Below, in pieces: positions 32,358-41,499 of a stretch of 64,000 nt of DNA. Each line of letters begins with the position of its first letter. The stretch's first letter is position 1. This DNA is from Paraburkholderia sp. LEh10. GTDB lineage: Bacteria; Pseudomonadota; Gammaproteobacteria; Burkholderiales; Burkholderiaceae. The stretch spans positions 31,373 through 95,372 of the forward strand of contig NZ_JAGIPX010000030.1 of the NCBI RefSeq assembly GCF_017814945.1, read 5' to 3'. The position numbers were made by a program, and so were the translations under genes. Under the pieces are notes generated by a model. That model searched no databases and was not told the origin of the DNA. It was given only the letters and a program-made list of their open reading frames with translations.

Positions 32358-32645
32358 ATGATCAAACATGCGATGGTGTTGGTGGCTTTCGGTTTAGCCG
32401 CTGCGTGCGCAACGACGGCGGCATCTGCGCATGTCGGCGTTGGCGTGTATCTGGGGCCGCCCGTCTACGCCGCGCCCCCCGTCGTCTATGCGCCGCCGCC
32501 CGTGATCTACGCGCCGCCGCCGGCCGTCTACTACGGTTACGGCTATGGCGGATACCCGCGCGGCTACTGGGGCGGCGGTCCGCGCTGGCACGATCACGGC
32601 CATCATCGCGGCTGGGAAGGCCGTCACCACCACGGCCGCTGGTAG
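32358..32645 (+). CDS. Small exported Pro/Tyr/Gly/His-rich protein
   Basis: The 95-residue protein has a signal peptide (MIKHAMVLVAFGLAAACATTAASA). It continues with a beta-like start HVGVGVYLGPP, about five PPxVY(A/Y) repeats, a Gly/Tyr stretch (YGYGYGGYPRGYWGGG) and a tail with ten histidines, HDHGHHRGWEGRHHHGRW. Similar small proteins are common in Burkholderia; function unknown. The His tail suggests metal binding and the repeats suggest cell-wall or outer-membrane association. AAGGAG precedes the ATG. Confidence 0.75.
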   Translation: MIKHAMVLVAFGLAAACATTAASAHVGVGVYLGPPVYAAPPVVYAPPPVIYAPPPAVYYGYGYGGYPRGYWGGGPRWHDHGHHRGWEGRHHHGRW

Positions 32646-32849
32646 TACGCGCGAGGACGCGACTTCACGCATCGTTTGAAGATGCAGCGCGTCCGTGCGT
32701 TGGTTGCGATCAAGTTACAGTAGCGGAAAGTCCGGCATCGCGAATCGCCGTGCCGGACATCCCAGGTCGGGCGTTGTCTGTGCGTCGTCTGTGCGTCGTT
32801 CGCGGCTCGTTCGACCAATAACCGACTGCATTGCCGCAACGCTACCAGC

Positions 32850-34061
32850 GTGACAACACTTCCCCTTTCTGCCGCCCGCACCCTGCACCTCGCCGCCCAA
32901 GGCCTGCTCGCCCCGCCGCGCCGCAAGGCGACCAAAGCCGATGTGCTCGACGCCATCCGGCAGATGGCGCAGCTGCAGATCGACACGATTCACGTCGTCG
33001 CGCGCAGCCCGTATCTCGTGCTGTTCAGCCGCCTTGGCCCGTATCAGCCGCAATGGCTCGACGAGCATCTCGCGGAAGGCAAGCTCTTCGAGTACTGGTC
33101 GCACGAAGCGTGCTTTTTGCCGATCGAGGATTACGGGCTGATGCGCCACCGCATGCTCGATCCCACCGACATGGGCTGGAAATACGCCGCCAGCTGGCAC
33201 GACCAGTACCGCACCGAGATCGACGATCTGCTCGCGCATATCCGCGCGACGGGACCCGTGCGCTCGGCGGATTTCGCGCGCGAAGCGGGCAAGAGCAACG
33301 GCTGGTGGGACTGGAAACCCGAAAAGCGGCATCTCGAAGTGCTGTTTGCGATCGGCGAACTGATGGTCGCCGAGCGGCGCAATTTTCAACGCGTCTACGA
33401 TGTGACGGAGCGCGTGTTGCCGCACTGGAACGACGCGCGCGACCTTCAGCCCGCCGATCTCGTCGCGAAAGAACTGCTGCGGCGCAGTTGCCGCGCGCTC
33501 GCGGTCGTGCGCGCGGACTGGGTCGCCGACTACTACCGCATGCCGCGTCGTCCCTACACCGACGCGCTGCATCAGCTTGCCGATGAAGGCGAACTGATGC
33601 CGGTGCGGGTCGAAGGCTGGAAGCAGGACACGTTCGTGCACCGCGACTTCGCGCCGATGATCGACGATGCGTCGAACGGCCAGCTTGCATCGACGGTCAC
33701 GACGCTGCTCTCGCCATTCGATCCCGTCGTCTGGGACCGCAAGCGCGTTGCCGCGCTGTTCGATTTCGATTACGTGATCGAGTGCTATGTGCCCGCCGAG
33801 AAGCGCAAATACGGTTACTACGTGCTGCCGATCCTGAGTCGCGGCAAGCTGATCGGACGCGTCGATGCGAAGGCGCATCGCGCGAGCGGCGTGTTCGAAC
33901 TGAGGGCGCTGCACCTCGAGCCCGGCGTGCGCGTGAGCGGCCGCCTGACCGCCGATTTGCGGCGCGCGCTGCAACGTTGCGCCGACTGGCACGGCACACC
34001 GCAACTGGAAATCACGTCGGCGCCCGATGGACTCGCCGCCGCGCTCGCCGCTGGCGAGTGA
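32850..34061 (+). CDS. YcaQ/AlkX-type DNA glycosylase (winged-helix HTH_42 family)
   Basis: The 403-residue protein is of the family whose E. coli member YcaQ unhooks DNA interstrand crosslinks and removes alkylated bases. The catalytic QxD motif is visible as Q43-I44-D45 in MAQLQIDTIHVVARSPYLVLFSR. This is the QxD form of YcaQ rather than the QxQ form of AlkZ. WSHEACFLP, the KPEKRHLEVLF region, the LLSPFDPVVWDRKR block and the winged-helix core are all present at normal length. The start is GTG. No biosynthetic cluster for a crosslinking agent is nearby, so a housekeeping repair role is likely. Confidence 0.85.
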   Translation: MTTLPLSAARTLHLAAQGLLAPPRRKATKADVLDAIRQMAQLQIDTIHVVARSPYLVLFSRLGPYQPQWLDEHLAEGKLFEYWSHEACFLPIEDYGLMRHRMLDPTDMGWKYAASWHDQYRTEIDDLLAHIRATGPVRSADFAREAGKSNGWWDWKPEKRHLEVLFAIGELMVAERRNFQRVYDVTERVLPHWNDARDLQPADLVAKELLRRSCRALAVVRADWVADYYRMPRRPYTDALHQLADEGELMPVRVEGWKQDTFVHRDFAPMIDDASNGQLASTVTTLLSPFDPVVWDRKRVAALFDFDYVIECYVPAEKRKYGYYVLPILSRGKLIGRVDAKAHRASGVFELRALHLEPGVRVSGRLTADLRRALQRCADWHGTPQLEITSAPDGLAAALAAGE

Positions 34062-34086
34062 AACCCACTGCGCAAACCGACCGCAA

Positions 34087-34686
34087 TCAGTGCAACGCGG
34101 TCCACGCGAGCGACAGCGAAAACATGCCGAGCACGATCGACGCCGCGCGCTGCATCTTCACTGGATCGAGCCATGTGAGCCTGCCGCTGCCGAGCGCCGC
34201 GCCGAACGCGATCCACGCAAGCGCGATGGGCACGAGCAGGCACGCGAACAGCGACATCGCGAACGCATAAGTCGCCGCGCTTTCGAATGCGATGGGCGGA
34301 AATATCGTCCCCGCAAACAGCAGCGCCTTCGGATTCAGCAGCGTCGCGACGAATAGCGCGCGTGGCCCGTTGGCGGGTTGCTCCGAGTCGGGCAACGCGA
34401 CAGCCGCGCGCCACATATCGACGGCGAGGTATGCAATGTAGAGACCGCTCGCGATGCGCAACACGGAAGGCAGCCACGGCAACGTATGCGCCGCGTGCGC
34501 GAGAAAGCGGCCCCATGCGGAAATCGACACGAGATAGCCGGCCAGCTCCGCGCCGATCAGCGGCAACGAACGGCGCGCGCCGTGCCGCATGCCAGCGGCG
34601 GCGAGAAGCGTATTCGTGGGACCGGGCGTAATCAGCACGACGATGATGCCGAGCGCGAGCAACGCCGTAGCGGACGAAGAAAGCAT
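34087..34686 (-). CDS. LysE-family amino-acid exporter
   Basis: The 199-residue inner-membrane protein has six hydrophobic segments and the family motif VLITPGPTNTLLAAAGMRHGARRSLPLIGAELAGY near the N-terminus. FVATLLNPKALLFAGTIFPP follows in the middle, where NPKA is characteristic. Such proteins export amino acids or derivatives. I start at 34686, where the first membrane helix begins; there is no good ribosome site there (the minus strand reads ttctcctg). The frame is open 30 codons further and another start may be used. It converges with the glycosylase gene. Confidence 0.8.
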   Translation of the reverse strand: MLSSSATALLALGIIVVLITPGPTNTLLAAAGMRHGARRSLPLIGAELAGYLVSISAWGRFLAHAAHTLPWLPSVLRIASGLYIAYLAVDMWRAAVALPDSEQPANGPRALFVATLLNPKALLFAGTIFPPIAFESAATYAFAMSLFACLLVPIALAWIAFGAALGSGRLTWLDPVKMQRAASIVLGMFSLSLAWTALH

Positions 34687-34820
34687 CAGGAGAAAATGGG
34701 GCGTATCGGAACGAGCGCCCTTTGTATCACAGCGGATCGCGGCATCGTCGAATTGTGTGACCGAATGCGCGCGCATGCGGCCCGCGAAACAGCGCCACCT
34801 GCATGCCGCGTAACACTCAC

Positions 34821-35078
34821 TCAGCGATCGAGCTTGACCCGCAGTTCGCGCGCCGTTTCGAGCAGACCTTCGTAGCCAGAACGCGCATGCTCCGGCAGGT
34901 CCGGATCGCCGACCAGCGCACCGAGCGTTTCGATCAGGCTGTACAGAATGCCGCGCGCCGCGCTCGCGGCAATATTGCCCGACGACACCATCTCATGCAC
35001 GTGTGACACGGCTGCGTCGAGGTGTTCGAGGTCCGGCTGTTCGCCAGCTTTCTGCCTGTCCGGATCGTCGGGCATCAT
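34821..35078 (-). CDS. Small hypothetical protein
   Basis: The 85-residue acidic helical protein contains LEHLDAAVSHVHEMVSSGNIAASAARGILYSLIETLGALVGDPDLPEHARSGYEGLLETARELRVKLDR. It starts MMPDDPDRQ with AGGAG about 11 bases upstream of the first ATG. It looks soluble, perhaps an oligomeric helical bundle. I recognise no family. Neighbours are unrelated in function. Confidence 0.6.
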   Translation of the reverse strand: MMPDDPDRQKAGEQPDLEHLDAAVSHVHEMVSSGNIAASAARGILYSLIETLGALVGDPDLPEHARSGYEGLLETARELRVKLDR

Positions 35079-35231
35079 GGTGATCCGTCGCTCCTGTTGT
35101 GGCTCGGTGAAGGAAACGGTTCTGCCCTTATATATATACCGATCACGCGCAGCCGTCCATTCGCACAGACCGCATGAACCGGCCGCGCTATCTGTTCGAC
35201 TCGCGCCCATTGCCAAGGGTTCACGACGCGT

Positions 35232-37415
35232 TCAAGGCGTCCAGCGGTACATCAGGATCTTCGCGCGCGCATCGTCTTCGAGCAGCACGACGTACTCGCC
35301 GTTGTCGCGCCGCATGGCGCTGATGCCGAGATACACATCGACCCATCCCGTCGTGTTGCCGACGGCCGCGCCCGGCGTCATATAGCCGACCATGTGCCCC
35401 GAACGCGCGTCGTACACATCGACCTTCGGCGTATACAACTCGGCGACGAAAATATAGTTGCCCGCCACGGCCATGCCGACAGGCGTCACCTGCGGATTGT
35501 CCGTCGCATTCCACGGCAGCGCGATCGTGTAGACGGGTGTGGGTGCGCCGGAACTCCAGTTGTCGTAGCGCACGAGAATGCGGCCCGCCTCCTTCCAGTG
35601 CGTCGCATCCCACGGCAGGCTGCTCGTGTAGCCCGACACGTACATCGTGTCCGTTTCCGCGACATAGACGATGCGCGCGACGCGATTGAACGGCGCGGGC
35701 ATCGGAAACATCTTCGAACTCGCGTACGTGTAGACGGGATTGCCGGCGCTGTCGAAGCCCTGCAACGGCATTTCGCGGATGCCGCTCGCGGGCGTCGCGA
35801 GCCACACGTTGCCCGCCGCATCGACCCACCAGAAGCCGTTGCCGACAGTGCTGCCCGTCGATGGATTGCCCGTGATCTCGCTCGCGTCCACGCGGCCATC
35901 GCCGTTCGCATCGCGCCACATCCATTCGCCGTAGGCCGGCTGTCCGCCCGGCCAGGTGCCCGGCAACGGATTTTGCGCGAAGAGCCCGGACGGTATCGCA
36001 ACCTCGTCGTGCGCGGCATCGAAGCGATAGACGTTCAGGTAGTGCGCGCCCGGATCAAGCGTGAAGAGATACGGCCGGCCGTTGATCCGCCGCACCATCG
36101 GCTCGCCGCGCACGCCGCGCGGCTGATGGAACGTGGGGTCGTCGGGGAAATCGAAGCGGTCGAGCGTAAAGCCCGCATTCTTCCATTCGCGGCCAGGCGG
36201 CTGCGAATAGTCCATCGTGAAGCGCCTCGCGCCGGTGTAGACGATGTCGGGCGTCGCGGGATCGAAGGCGGCGCTATCGACGAAAGTCAGCCCCTGCAGC
36301 CGCCAGTTGAAGCCGCGCGTCGCGAAGGTGTAGCTTTCGAGCACCGCGCCTTGCCCGACCGTCGACGACGCAAGCGGACGCGGTCCTTCGCCGTTCTGCG
36401 CGACATAGAAGTTTCCCAGCTGATCGAAGCCGATGCCCGTGATGCCGTTGAAGCGCCAGTTGCCGGGCGTGCCTCTCGGCTCGTGGAAGATGCCGTACAA
36501 CGTGCCGAGCGCGCCTGTCATGCGGGTCGCGCCGTTTGACGTCTTGTCGAAGATCAGCACTTGCTGCTTCGTACCGTTGTCCGCGATGAAAATCTGTCCC
36601 GAAGGCGAAACGGCGATGTCGGTCGGCACGGTGCCGGCCGGCAACTCAAGCGCGCCCGCGAGCGGCACGCCCGCCGGCGAATAGTGCAGCACGCGAGGAT
36701 TGCCCGTGCCGAAGCCGCTCATCACCCAGACGGACGCGTCTGTGTCGATCGCGATGCGCCCCGGCGCCGCGATGCTCCACGAGCGCACACGCCGCATCGT
36801 GTTCGCGTCGTAGACGATGATCTGATTGCCGTAGGTGTCGGACGCGTATAGTTCCGTGTCCGTCGCCGCGAGTCCGCGGATGCCCGCATCCGTGCCCGTC
36901 GCGACCGCGTTCACGCGCAGGAAGCTGTTCTTTGTCGCGTTCGCGCTGTTGCCGATGCCGCTGTCGAACGGCGCGCCGGCCGCGATGTTCGCGACGCTGC
37001 GGCGCGTGATGCCGAACCACGTTTGCCCGCCCGGCGGATAGTCGGCGCCGACCAACGCGTTGTTCCGATTGCCGATCGACATCGCCGCATAGACATAGGT
37101 GTGATTCGACGTGATCGCATCGCCGCCCGCCGCGCCCCAACCATGCGTCGCGCCGCCGACGGCGAGTTTGTCGCCGTTTTTATATGCGCCGATTTCGCTT
37201 CCGCTTTCATCCCATGGCGAATTGGTGAATACGGTTCCATCCGGCGCGACGTTAATCGCCTGAATGTCCTGTTGCATCCATTTGCCATCGCCGAATCCGA
37301 AACTGTTGCCTATCCATGATGTCGTATAGGTCAATTGCGAGTGCGCGGCAACGTCAATGGGAATAAGGCTGCCGAGCGCGATCAGCGCGGCAGCCAGACG
37401 GGTCGAGGCTTTCAC
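35232..37415 (-). CDS. Secreted beta-propeller (NHL/YncE-like) protein with an EF-hand
   Basis: The ~727-residue exported protein starts at GTG 37415, giving VKASTRLAAALIALGSL as a signal peptide cleaved after VAA; AGGA lies upstream. The frame is open to a TTG at 37460, which has no ribosome site. The mature chain has many propeller-like repeats: TDIAVSPSGQIFIADNGTK, ITGIGFDQLGNFYVAQNGEG, GNVWLATPASGIREMPLQG. One canonical calcium loop, DANGDGRVDASEI, lies near residue 540. No catalytic motif is evident. It may bind a polymer or ligand outside the cell. It is a single-gene unit. Confidence 0.7.
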   Translation of the reverse strand: MKASTRLAAALIALGSLIPIDVAAHSQLTYTTSWIGNSFGFGDGKWMQQDIQAINVAPDGTVFTNSPWDESGSEIGAYKNGDKLAVGGATHGWGAAGGDAITSNHTYVYAAMSIGNRNNALVGADYPPGGQTWFGITRRSVANIAAGAPFDSGIGNSANATKNSFLRVNAVATGTDAGIRGLAATDTELYASDTYGNQIIVYDANTMRRVRSWSIAAPGRIAIDTDASVWVMSGFGTGNPRVLHYSPAGVPLAGALELPAGTVPTDIAVSPSGQIFIADNGTKQQVLIFDKTSNGATRMTGALGTLYGIFHEPRGTPGNWRFNGITGIGFDQLGNFYVAQNGEGPRPLASSTVGQGAVLESYTFATRGFNWRLQGLTFVDSAAFDPATPDIVYTGARRFTMDYSQPPGREWKNAGFTLDRFDFPDDPTFHQPRGVRGEPMVRRINGRPYLFTLDPGAHYLNVYRFDAAHDEVAIPSGLFAQNPLPGTWPGGQPAYGEWMWRDANGDGRVDASEITGNPSTGSTVGNGFWWVDAAGNVWLATPASGIREMPLQGFDSAGNPVYTYASSKMFPMPAPFNRVARIVYVAETDTMYVSGYTSSLPWDATHWKEAGRILVRYDNWSSGAPTPVYTIALPWNATDNPQVTPVGMAVAGNYIFVAELYTPKVDVYDARSGHMVGYMTPGAAVGNTTGWVDVYLGISAMRRDNGEYVVLLEDDARAKILMYRWTP

Positions 37416-37661
37416 GGTCGTATCCTTGCAAGAAGCAGAAGCGTCGGCATTTGCAGACAATTCATTCGCATTTCATCAATACGCTGATTGAAGCATTTGC
37501 CATTCCGCGCGAATCATTTAACCCAATTCGCATGGAATAAGATTATTGCGCCTCTTATTTTCTCAAATCGGACTCGACCGCCTTTCTTTAAATAAATCGA
37601 TTGGCTATTTTTTATGCTTTTATTTGAATCGGATTACGCGTAGCGTGAAGAAAATCGCGCC
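37416..37661. other. AT-rich intergenic region
   Basis: Between the propeller gene start and the EamA gene end, 37500-37625 is markedly AT-rich. It probably carries the propeller-gene promoter. No gene is seen. Confidence 0.4.
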
Positions 37662-38561
37662 TCACGCAACGCGGGCGCGACGCATGAACAGCCGCTGCGT
37701 CCAGCCGAACGCCACGAGGTTGCCGGCCACCACCAGAACGAGTCCGATCACGGCAAGCGCTGACCATCGATAGCCCTCGAACACCGTCGATACCGCGAGC
37801 GCCACGAACGGGAACAGCACCGTGCAATACGCGGCGCGCTCGGGCCCGATGCGCCCGACCAGCATCAGGTAAGCCGTGAATCCGATCACCGATCCCGGCA
37901 CGGCCAGATAGACGAGCGCGCCCAGATAGCGCGCATCGGATTCGAGGGTGAACGGCAAGCCGGCGGCGAAGCTGCCGAGCGTCAGCACGCTCGCGCCGAT
38001 CAGCATCGCCCAGCTATTCGTGACGATGGGATGCAGCCCCATCGACTGCATGCGGCTCGACAGCAGATTGCCCGCCGAAAAGCACATCGTCCCCGCGAAA
38101 GCGACGGCAAGACCGAGCCAGGAGGCGTGATCGCCGAGACGCCCTGACATTTGCTGAAGCGACAGGCACAAAATACCCGCGAGCCCGAGCACCGCGCCGA
38201 CGATGGCCGTCGGCTGCAACGGGCGTCCCATGAAAAGCCGCCCGTTGAGTGAGTTCAACAGCGGCGCCGTCGAAAACACGACGGCCACGAGACCGCTCGG
38301 CACGACGCTTTCCGCGTAATAAAAGCACAGGAAGTTCACGCAAAACAGCGCGAGCCCTTGCGCGGCCAGGAAACGCCATGCGGCGCGAGGCGGCCACACG
38401 GGGCGGCGCATGATCTTCAGCAGCGCAAACAGCACGATTGCGGCAAGCCAGAAACGGCACGCAATCGACACGGGCGCCGGCACAACGCCAAGCTGCCATT
38501 TGATCGCGATCCAGGTGGTGCCCCAGATCAACACGGTCACAACATAAAGAAAGAGATTCAT
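37662..38561 (-). CDS. EamA/DMT-family exporter
   Basis: The 299-residue permease has ten predicted helices in two EamA repeats. The N-terminus MNLFLYVVTVLIWGTTWIAIKWQLG is typical, with a further family stretch in VAVVFSTAPLLNSLNGRLFMG. Family members export amino acids, purines or drugs. The ATG at 38561 begins the first helix. It is divergent from an AraC-type regulator with a 123-base gap, and that regulator is its probable controller. Substrate unknown. Confidence 0.85.
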   Translation of the reverse strand: MNLFLYVVTVLIWGTTWIAIKWQLGVVPAPVSIACRFWLAAIVLFALLKIMRRPVWPPRAAWRFLAAQGLALFCVNFLCFYYAESVVPSGLVAVVFSTAPLLNSLNGRLFMGRPLQPTAIVGAVLGLAGILCLSLQQMSGRLGDHASWLGLAVAFAGTMCFSAGNLLSSRMQSMGLHPIVTNSWAMLIGASVLTLGSFAAGLPFTLESDARYLGALVYLAVPGSVIGFTAYLMLVGRIGPERAAYCTVLFPFVALAVSTVFEGYRWSALAVIGLVLVVAGNLVAFGWTQRLFMRRARVA

Positions 38562-38684
38562 GATCGAAACGCCAGACGATACGCGTGACCGGACTATGCA
38601 CCCGCGCACGTCCGTTCGATTGTCCAGAATTGCTCACTTTTCGCACGCGCCCGGAGCGGCAAGCATGCAGCACGTATACTTGCG

Positions 38685-39641
38685 GTGAACCGCAAGTGCC
38701 TCTTCCGTTTTCGCTTCATTCACGTGATCACACCGTCCATCGCCACAACCGACCCAGCCGATCCGCCGTTCGGCCTGCATTCGGTCTGCCAGACGCTCAG
38801 CGAGTCCAACGCGACGCTCGATCGTTTCGCGTGGCTCGGTGACAAGCTCGCCGTCGCGATCTGGACGCGCGACACCGAAGAGGCCGAAACGATCTACGAG
38901 CAGCCCGGCCATCACACGCTGTCGTGCTATCTGGACGGCGGCTATCGCACGGAGCGCCAGAAGCTGCCGGGCCGCTACGGCGCGCCAAGCCGCCTGTGCG
39001 CGCTGCCCGGCGATCACGAGTCGGGCTGGTGGGTGCGCGGCCACATGCATTTCATGCACCTGTATTTCCTGCCCGAGCATTTCACGGAGCGCGCGATCCG
39101 CGAACTGGACCGCGAACCGCGCGAACTGACGCTCGCTGACCGCACGTACTTCGAGGACGAGCGCATTGCGGCGCTTTGCCAGTCGCTCGCAAACGACGCA
39201 TGGGACGACGTCGATGGCCATTTGCGCGCCAACGAAACGGCGCACGAAATCTTGAGCATGCTGTTGCGCTCGCAAGGCGTGAGCCGGATGGGCGCTGTGC
39301 TCAAAGGCGGCCTCGCGGTGGCGACGCGCCGCCGTCTGCGCGATTACATCGAGTCGAATCTGATGCAGCCGCTGACGCTCGGCGAACTGGCCGCCGTCGC
39401 GAACCTCTCCGAATTCCACCTCGCGCGGATGTTCCGCACGTCGTTCGGCCTGCCGCCGCATGCGTGGATCGCGCAGCAACGGCTCGAACGCGCACGCACG
39501 CTGCTGCGCACGACGACGCTGCCGCTCGCCGAAATCGCCACGCAATGCGGCTACGCAAACGCGAGCCACTTCAGTCACCGCTTCAGGCAAGGCGTCGGTG
39601 TATCGCCCGCCTTCTATCGTCAGGCATTGCGCGCGGTCTGA
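38685..39641 (+). CDS. AraC-family transcriptional regulator
   Basis: The 318-residue protein has an N-terminal sensing half (residues ~25-200; YEQPGHHTLSCYLDGGYRTE, HMHFMHLYFLPEHF, a cupin-like pattern). The C-terminal double helix-turn-helix covers residues ~215-315: LTLGELAAVANLSEFHLARMFRTSFGLPPHAWI, then LPLAEIATQCGYANASHFSHRFRQGVGVSPAFYR. The frame begins with GTG at 38685; a second GTG at 38724 is possible. It is divergent from the EamA exporter and probably regulates it and itself. Confidence 0.85.
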   Translation: MNRKCLFRFRFIHVITPSIATTDPADPPFGLHSVCQTLSESNATLDRFAWLGDKLAVAIWTRDTEEAETIYEQPGHHTLSCYLDGGYRTERQKLPGRYGAPSRLCALPGDHESGWWVRGHMHFMHLYFLPEHFTERAIRELDREPRELTLADRTYFEDERIAALCQSLANDAWDDVDGHLRANETAHEILSMLLRSQGVSRMGAVLKGGLAVATRRRLRDYIESNLMQPLTLGELAAVANLSEFHLARMFRTSFGLPPHAWIAQQRLERARTLLRTTTLPLAEIATQCGYANASHFSHRFRQGVGVSPAFYRQALRAV

Positions 39642-39744
39642 TACGCGACGCCTGCAGCGCTTAGCGGCGTACTCTTTCTCGTTGCTTTCCGATGCTGCGC
39701 GCGACGCCGCCCATTTGCGGCGAGACCGGATTCGCGCGACTCAA

Positions 39745-39775
39745 TTTGTCCATTTGAGACAAAGAAGTCTATACT
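39745..39775 (+). promoter_or_regulatory. Promoter with overlapping operator-like repeat before the aminotransferase gene
   Basis: TTGTCC (39746-39751), an 18-base spacer and TATACT (39770-39775) form a sigma70-like promoter. The exact inverted repeat TTTGTC-N7-GACAAA (39745-39763) covers its -35 region. A TTGTC/GACAA core suits a GntR-type repressor; a GntR fragment lies downstream. Confidence 0.5.
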
Positions 39776-39848
39776 CGATTTCATTCGCGCCGCGAACGCA
39801 CGATCTGTCGCGCCCAATGCTGTTTTCACCGAACCGAGGACGGAACTT

Positions 39849-40972
39849 ATGCAAATCAGGGAATTCGGGGTCGAACGCTGGATGGATCTCTACGAGAACC
39901 GGTGCGAGCTGAATCTTGCTGAAACGTGTGTCGAATCGCTGACGGTCGGCGAACTGCTGAAGATCGCGGGCAAGGAAGACGCGCTGCTCGCCGAGATTCT
40001 GCCGATGAAGCTGACCTATGGCGCAATCGACGGCACGGAGCGTTTGCGCAGCAACGTCGCGTGTCTGTATGACAGGCAGAGCGTGCCGAACGTGCTGATT
40101 ACGCACGGCGCGATCAGCGCGAACGCACTGGTCTACGAAACGCTCGTCGAACCCGGCGATCATGTGATATCCGTGCTGCCCACCTACCAGCAGCACTATT
40201 CGATTCCCGAGAGTTATGGCGCGAAGGTCGAGATTCTGCGCTGCGCGAGGAAAACGCCTTTCTGCCCGACCTCGACGAACTCAGGCGCATGGTCACGCCG
40301 GCCACCCGCGTCATCGCGATCAACAATCCGAACAACCCGACCGGCTCGCTGATGGACGGCGCATCGCTCGAAGCAATCGCGCAGATCGCGCGCTCTTGCG
40401 GCGCATATGTGCTCTGCGACGAGGTGTATCGCGGCACCGATCAGGAAGGCAACGGCTTCACGGCATCGGTTGCAGACGTGTACGAGAAGGGCATCAGCAC
40501 GGGCAGCATGTCGAAGACGTGGTCGCTCGCGGGCTTGCGCGTGGGCTGGATCGTCGCGCCCGTCGATCTGATTCATCGCGTGCAGATTCATCGCGACTAC
40601 AACACGATCAGCGTCGGCATGCTGAACGATCTGCTCGCATCGATCGCGTTGGAAAACCGCACGGCCATCCTCGAACGCAACCACGGCATTTTGCGCACGA
40701 ACCTCTCGCTGCTCGATGCGTGGATCGCGAAAGAACCGCTGCTTTCGTATGTGAAGCCGAAGTCGGGCACGACGGCGCTGGTGCGCGTCGATGCCGATAT
40801 GCGTTCACGCGATTTCTGCGTCGCGCTGATCGAAAAGACGGGCGTGATGTTCACGCCTGGCAGTGCACTCGATGTGGAAGGCTATGTGCGCATCGGCTAT
40901 ACGAACAATCGCGATGTGCTGGTCACGGGTTTGGCGAGAGTGTCGGACTTCTTGCGCGACATCGCGCGTTAG
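39849..40972 (+). pseudogene. PLP-dependent class I/II aminotransferase broken by a frameshift
   Basis: The first frame (39849 on) gives the N-terminal third: MQIREFGVERWMDLYENRC, LTYGAIDGTERLR, ITHGAISANALVYETLVEPGDHVISVLPTYQQHYSIPE. Near 40243 the sequence ctgcgctgcgcgaggaa shifts frame. One base added after ctgcgc would give ILR-x-REENAFLPDLDELR and restore one 374-residue protein. The second frame (to 40972) continues with INNPNNPTG, CDEVYRG and the PLP lysine in GSMSKTWSLAGLRVGW. All catalytic parts are otherwise intact and the total length is one base short of a whole number of codons. It is either a recent pseudogene or a sequencing error. Confidence 0.8.
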
Positions 40973-41005
40973 ACGAGCTAGGCGCGTCAGCCGCGCGTTG
41001 CTTGA

Positions 41006-41041
41006 AAGCCTTCGCTTCGTGATCGCTTGAAGCGAAGGCTT
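41006..41041 (+). terminator. Strong hairpin after the aminotransferase
   Basis: A 13-bp perfect stem, AAGCCTTCGCTTC at 41006-41018 and GAAGCGAAGGCTT at 41029-41041, with a 10-base loop. It lies 33 bases past the stop codon and has no T-run. Confidence 0.5.
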
Positions 41042-41053
41042 GCCGCGTTGCGC

Positions 41054-41176
41054 CTATTTCAACGCCCGTGCCCGTACGCGCGCGACGTGGACGGCATCGA
41101 CACCTGCGCCGTCGTGGATCTGATGACGGCAACTGGTGCCGTCCGCGACCATCACCGTGTTCGCATCGATCTTGCG
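41054..41176 (-). pseudogene. C-terminal relic of a FAD/Fe-S oxidoreductase
   Basis: Read on the minus strand, about 40 codons match the very end of D-lactate/D-2-hydroxyacid dehydrogenase-like FAD-linked (Fe-S) oxidoreductases. The fragment reads KIDANTVMVADGTSCRHQIHD, then AVHVARVRARALK and a stop. Nothing of the rest of the protein continues upstream on this strand. Confidence 0.55.
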
Positions 41177-41310
41177 ACAGCCGTTCAATAACAGCATCGA
41201 GCCGGAAAACGTGCGCGCCGCGCAACAGGTGCTCGAAGCGGCGGGTTATACCGTGCACGTCAACACGCGTGCTCGAGAGCGTCCGCTTTGCTATGGCCGC
41301 ACGCTTTCAG
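41175..41310 (+). pseudogene. Internal relic of a FAD/Fe-S oxidoreductase (CCG domain)
   Basis: On the plus strand, about 45 codons resemble the cysteine-rich domain of the same oxidoreductase family: PFNNSIEPENVRAAQQVLEAAGYTVHV, then RPLCYGRTL, where intact members have a CCG motif. The fragment is in the opposite orientation to the C-terminal relic it touches, so the original gene was inverted and deleted internally. Confidence 0.5.
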
Positions 41311-41484
41311 ACTCCGAAGTGGGATAGCGCGATTCACGATCACGATGACATGCTCAAGGCGCTGGAGGCGCGCGACGGCAAGCGTTTGAGCGCGATCTTG
41401 CGGCAGCATTTGCTCGACAACCGCGATGCGGTGTTGCAGGTGCGGTCGCGGGAGGATGTGGCGGCGGCGAACTTGAAGGCTTGA
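41303..41484 (+). pseudogene. GntR-family (FCD domain) C-terminal relic
   Basis: About 60 codons match the end of an FCD effector domain: WDSAIHDHDDMLKALEARDGKRLSAILRQHLLDNRDAVLQV, the usual 'H-x-Il-AleaRDa--A---hl--tr' pattern. The helix-turn-helix half is missing and its place is taken by the oxidoreductase relic. Confidence 0.55.
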
Positions 41485-41499
41485 AGACAAGAAACGCGC

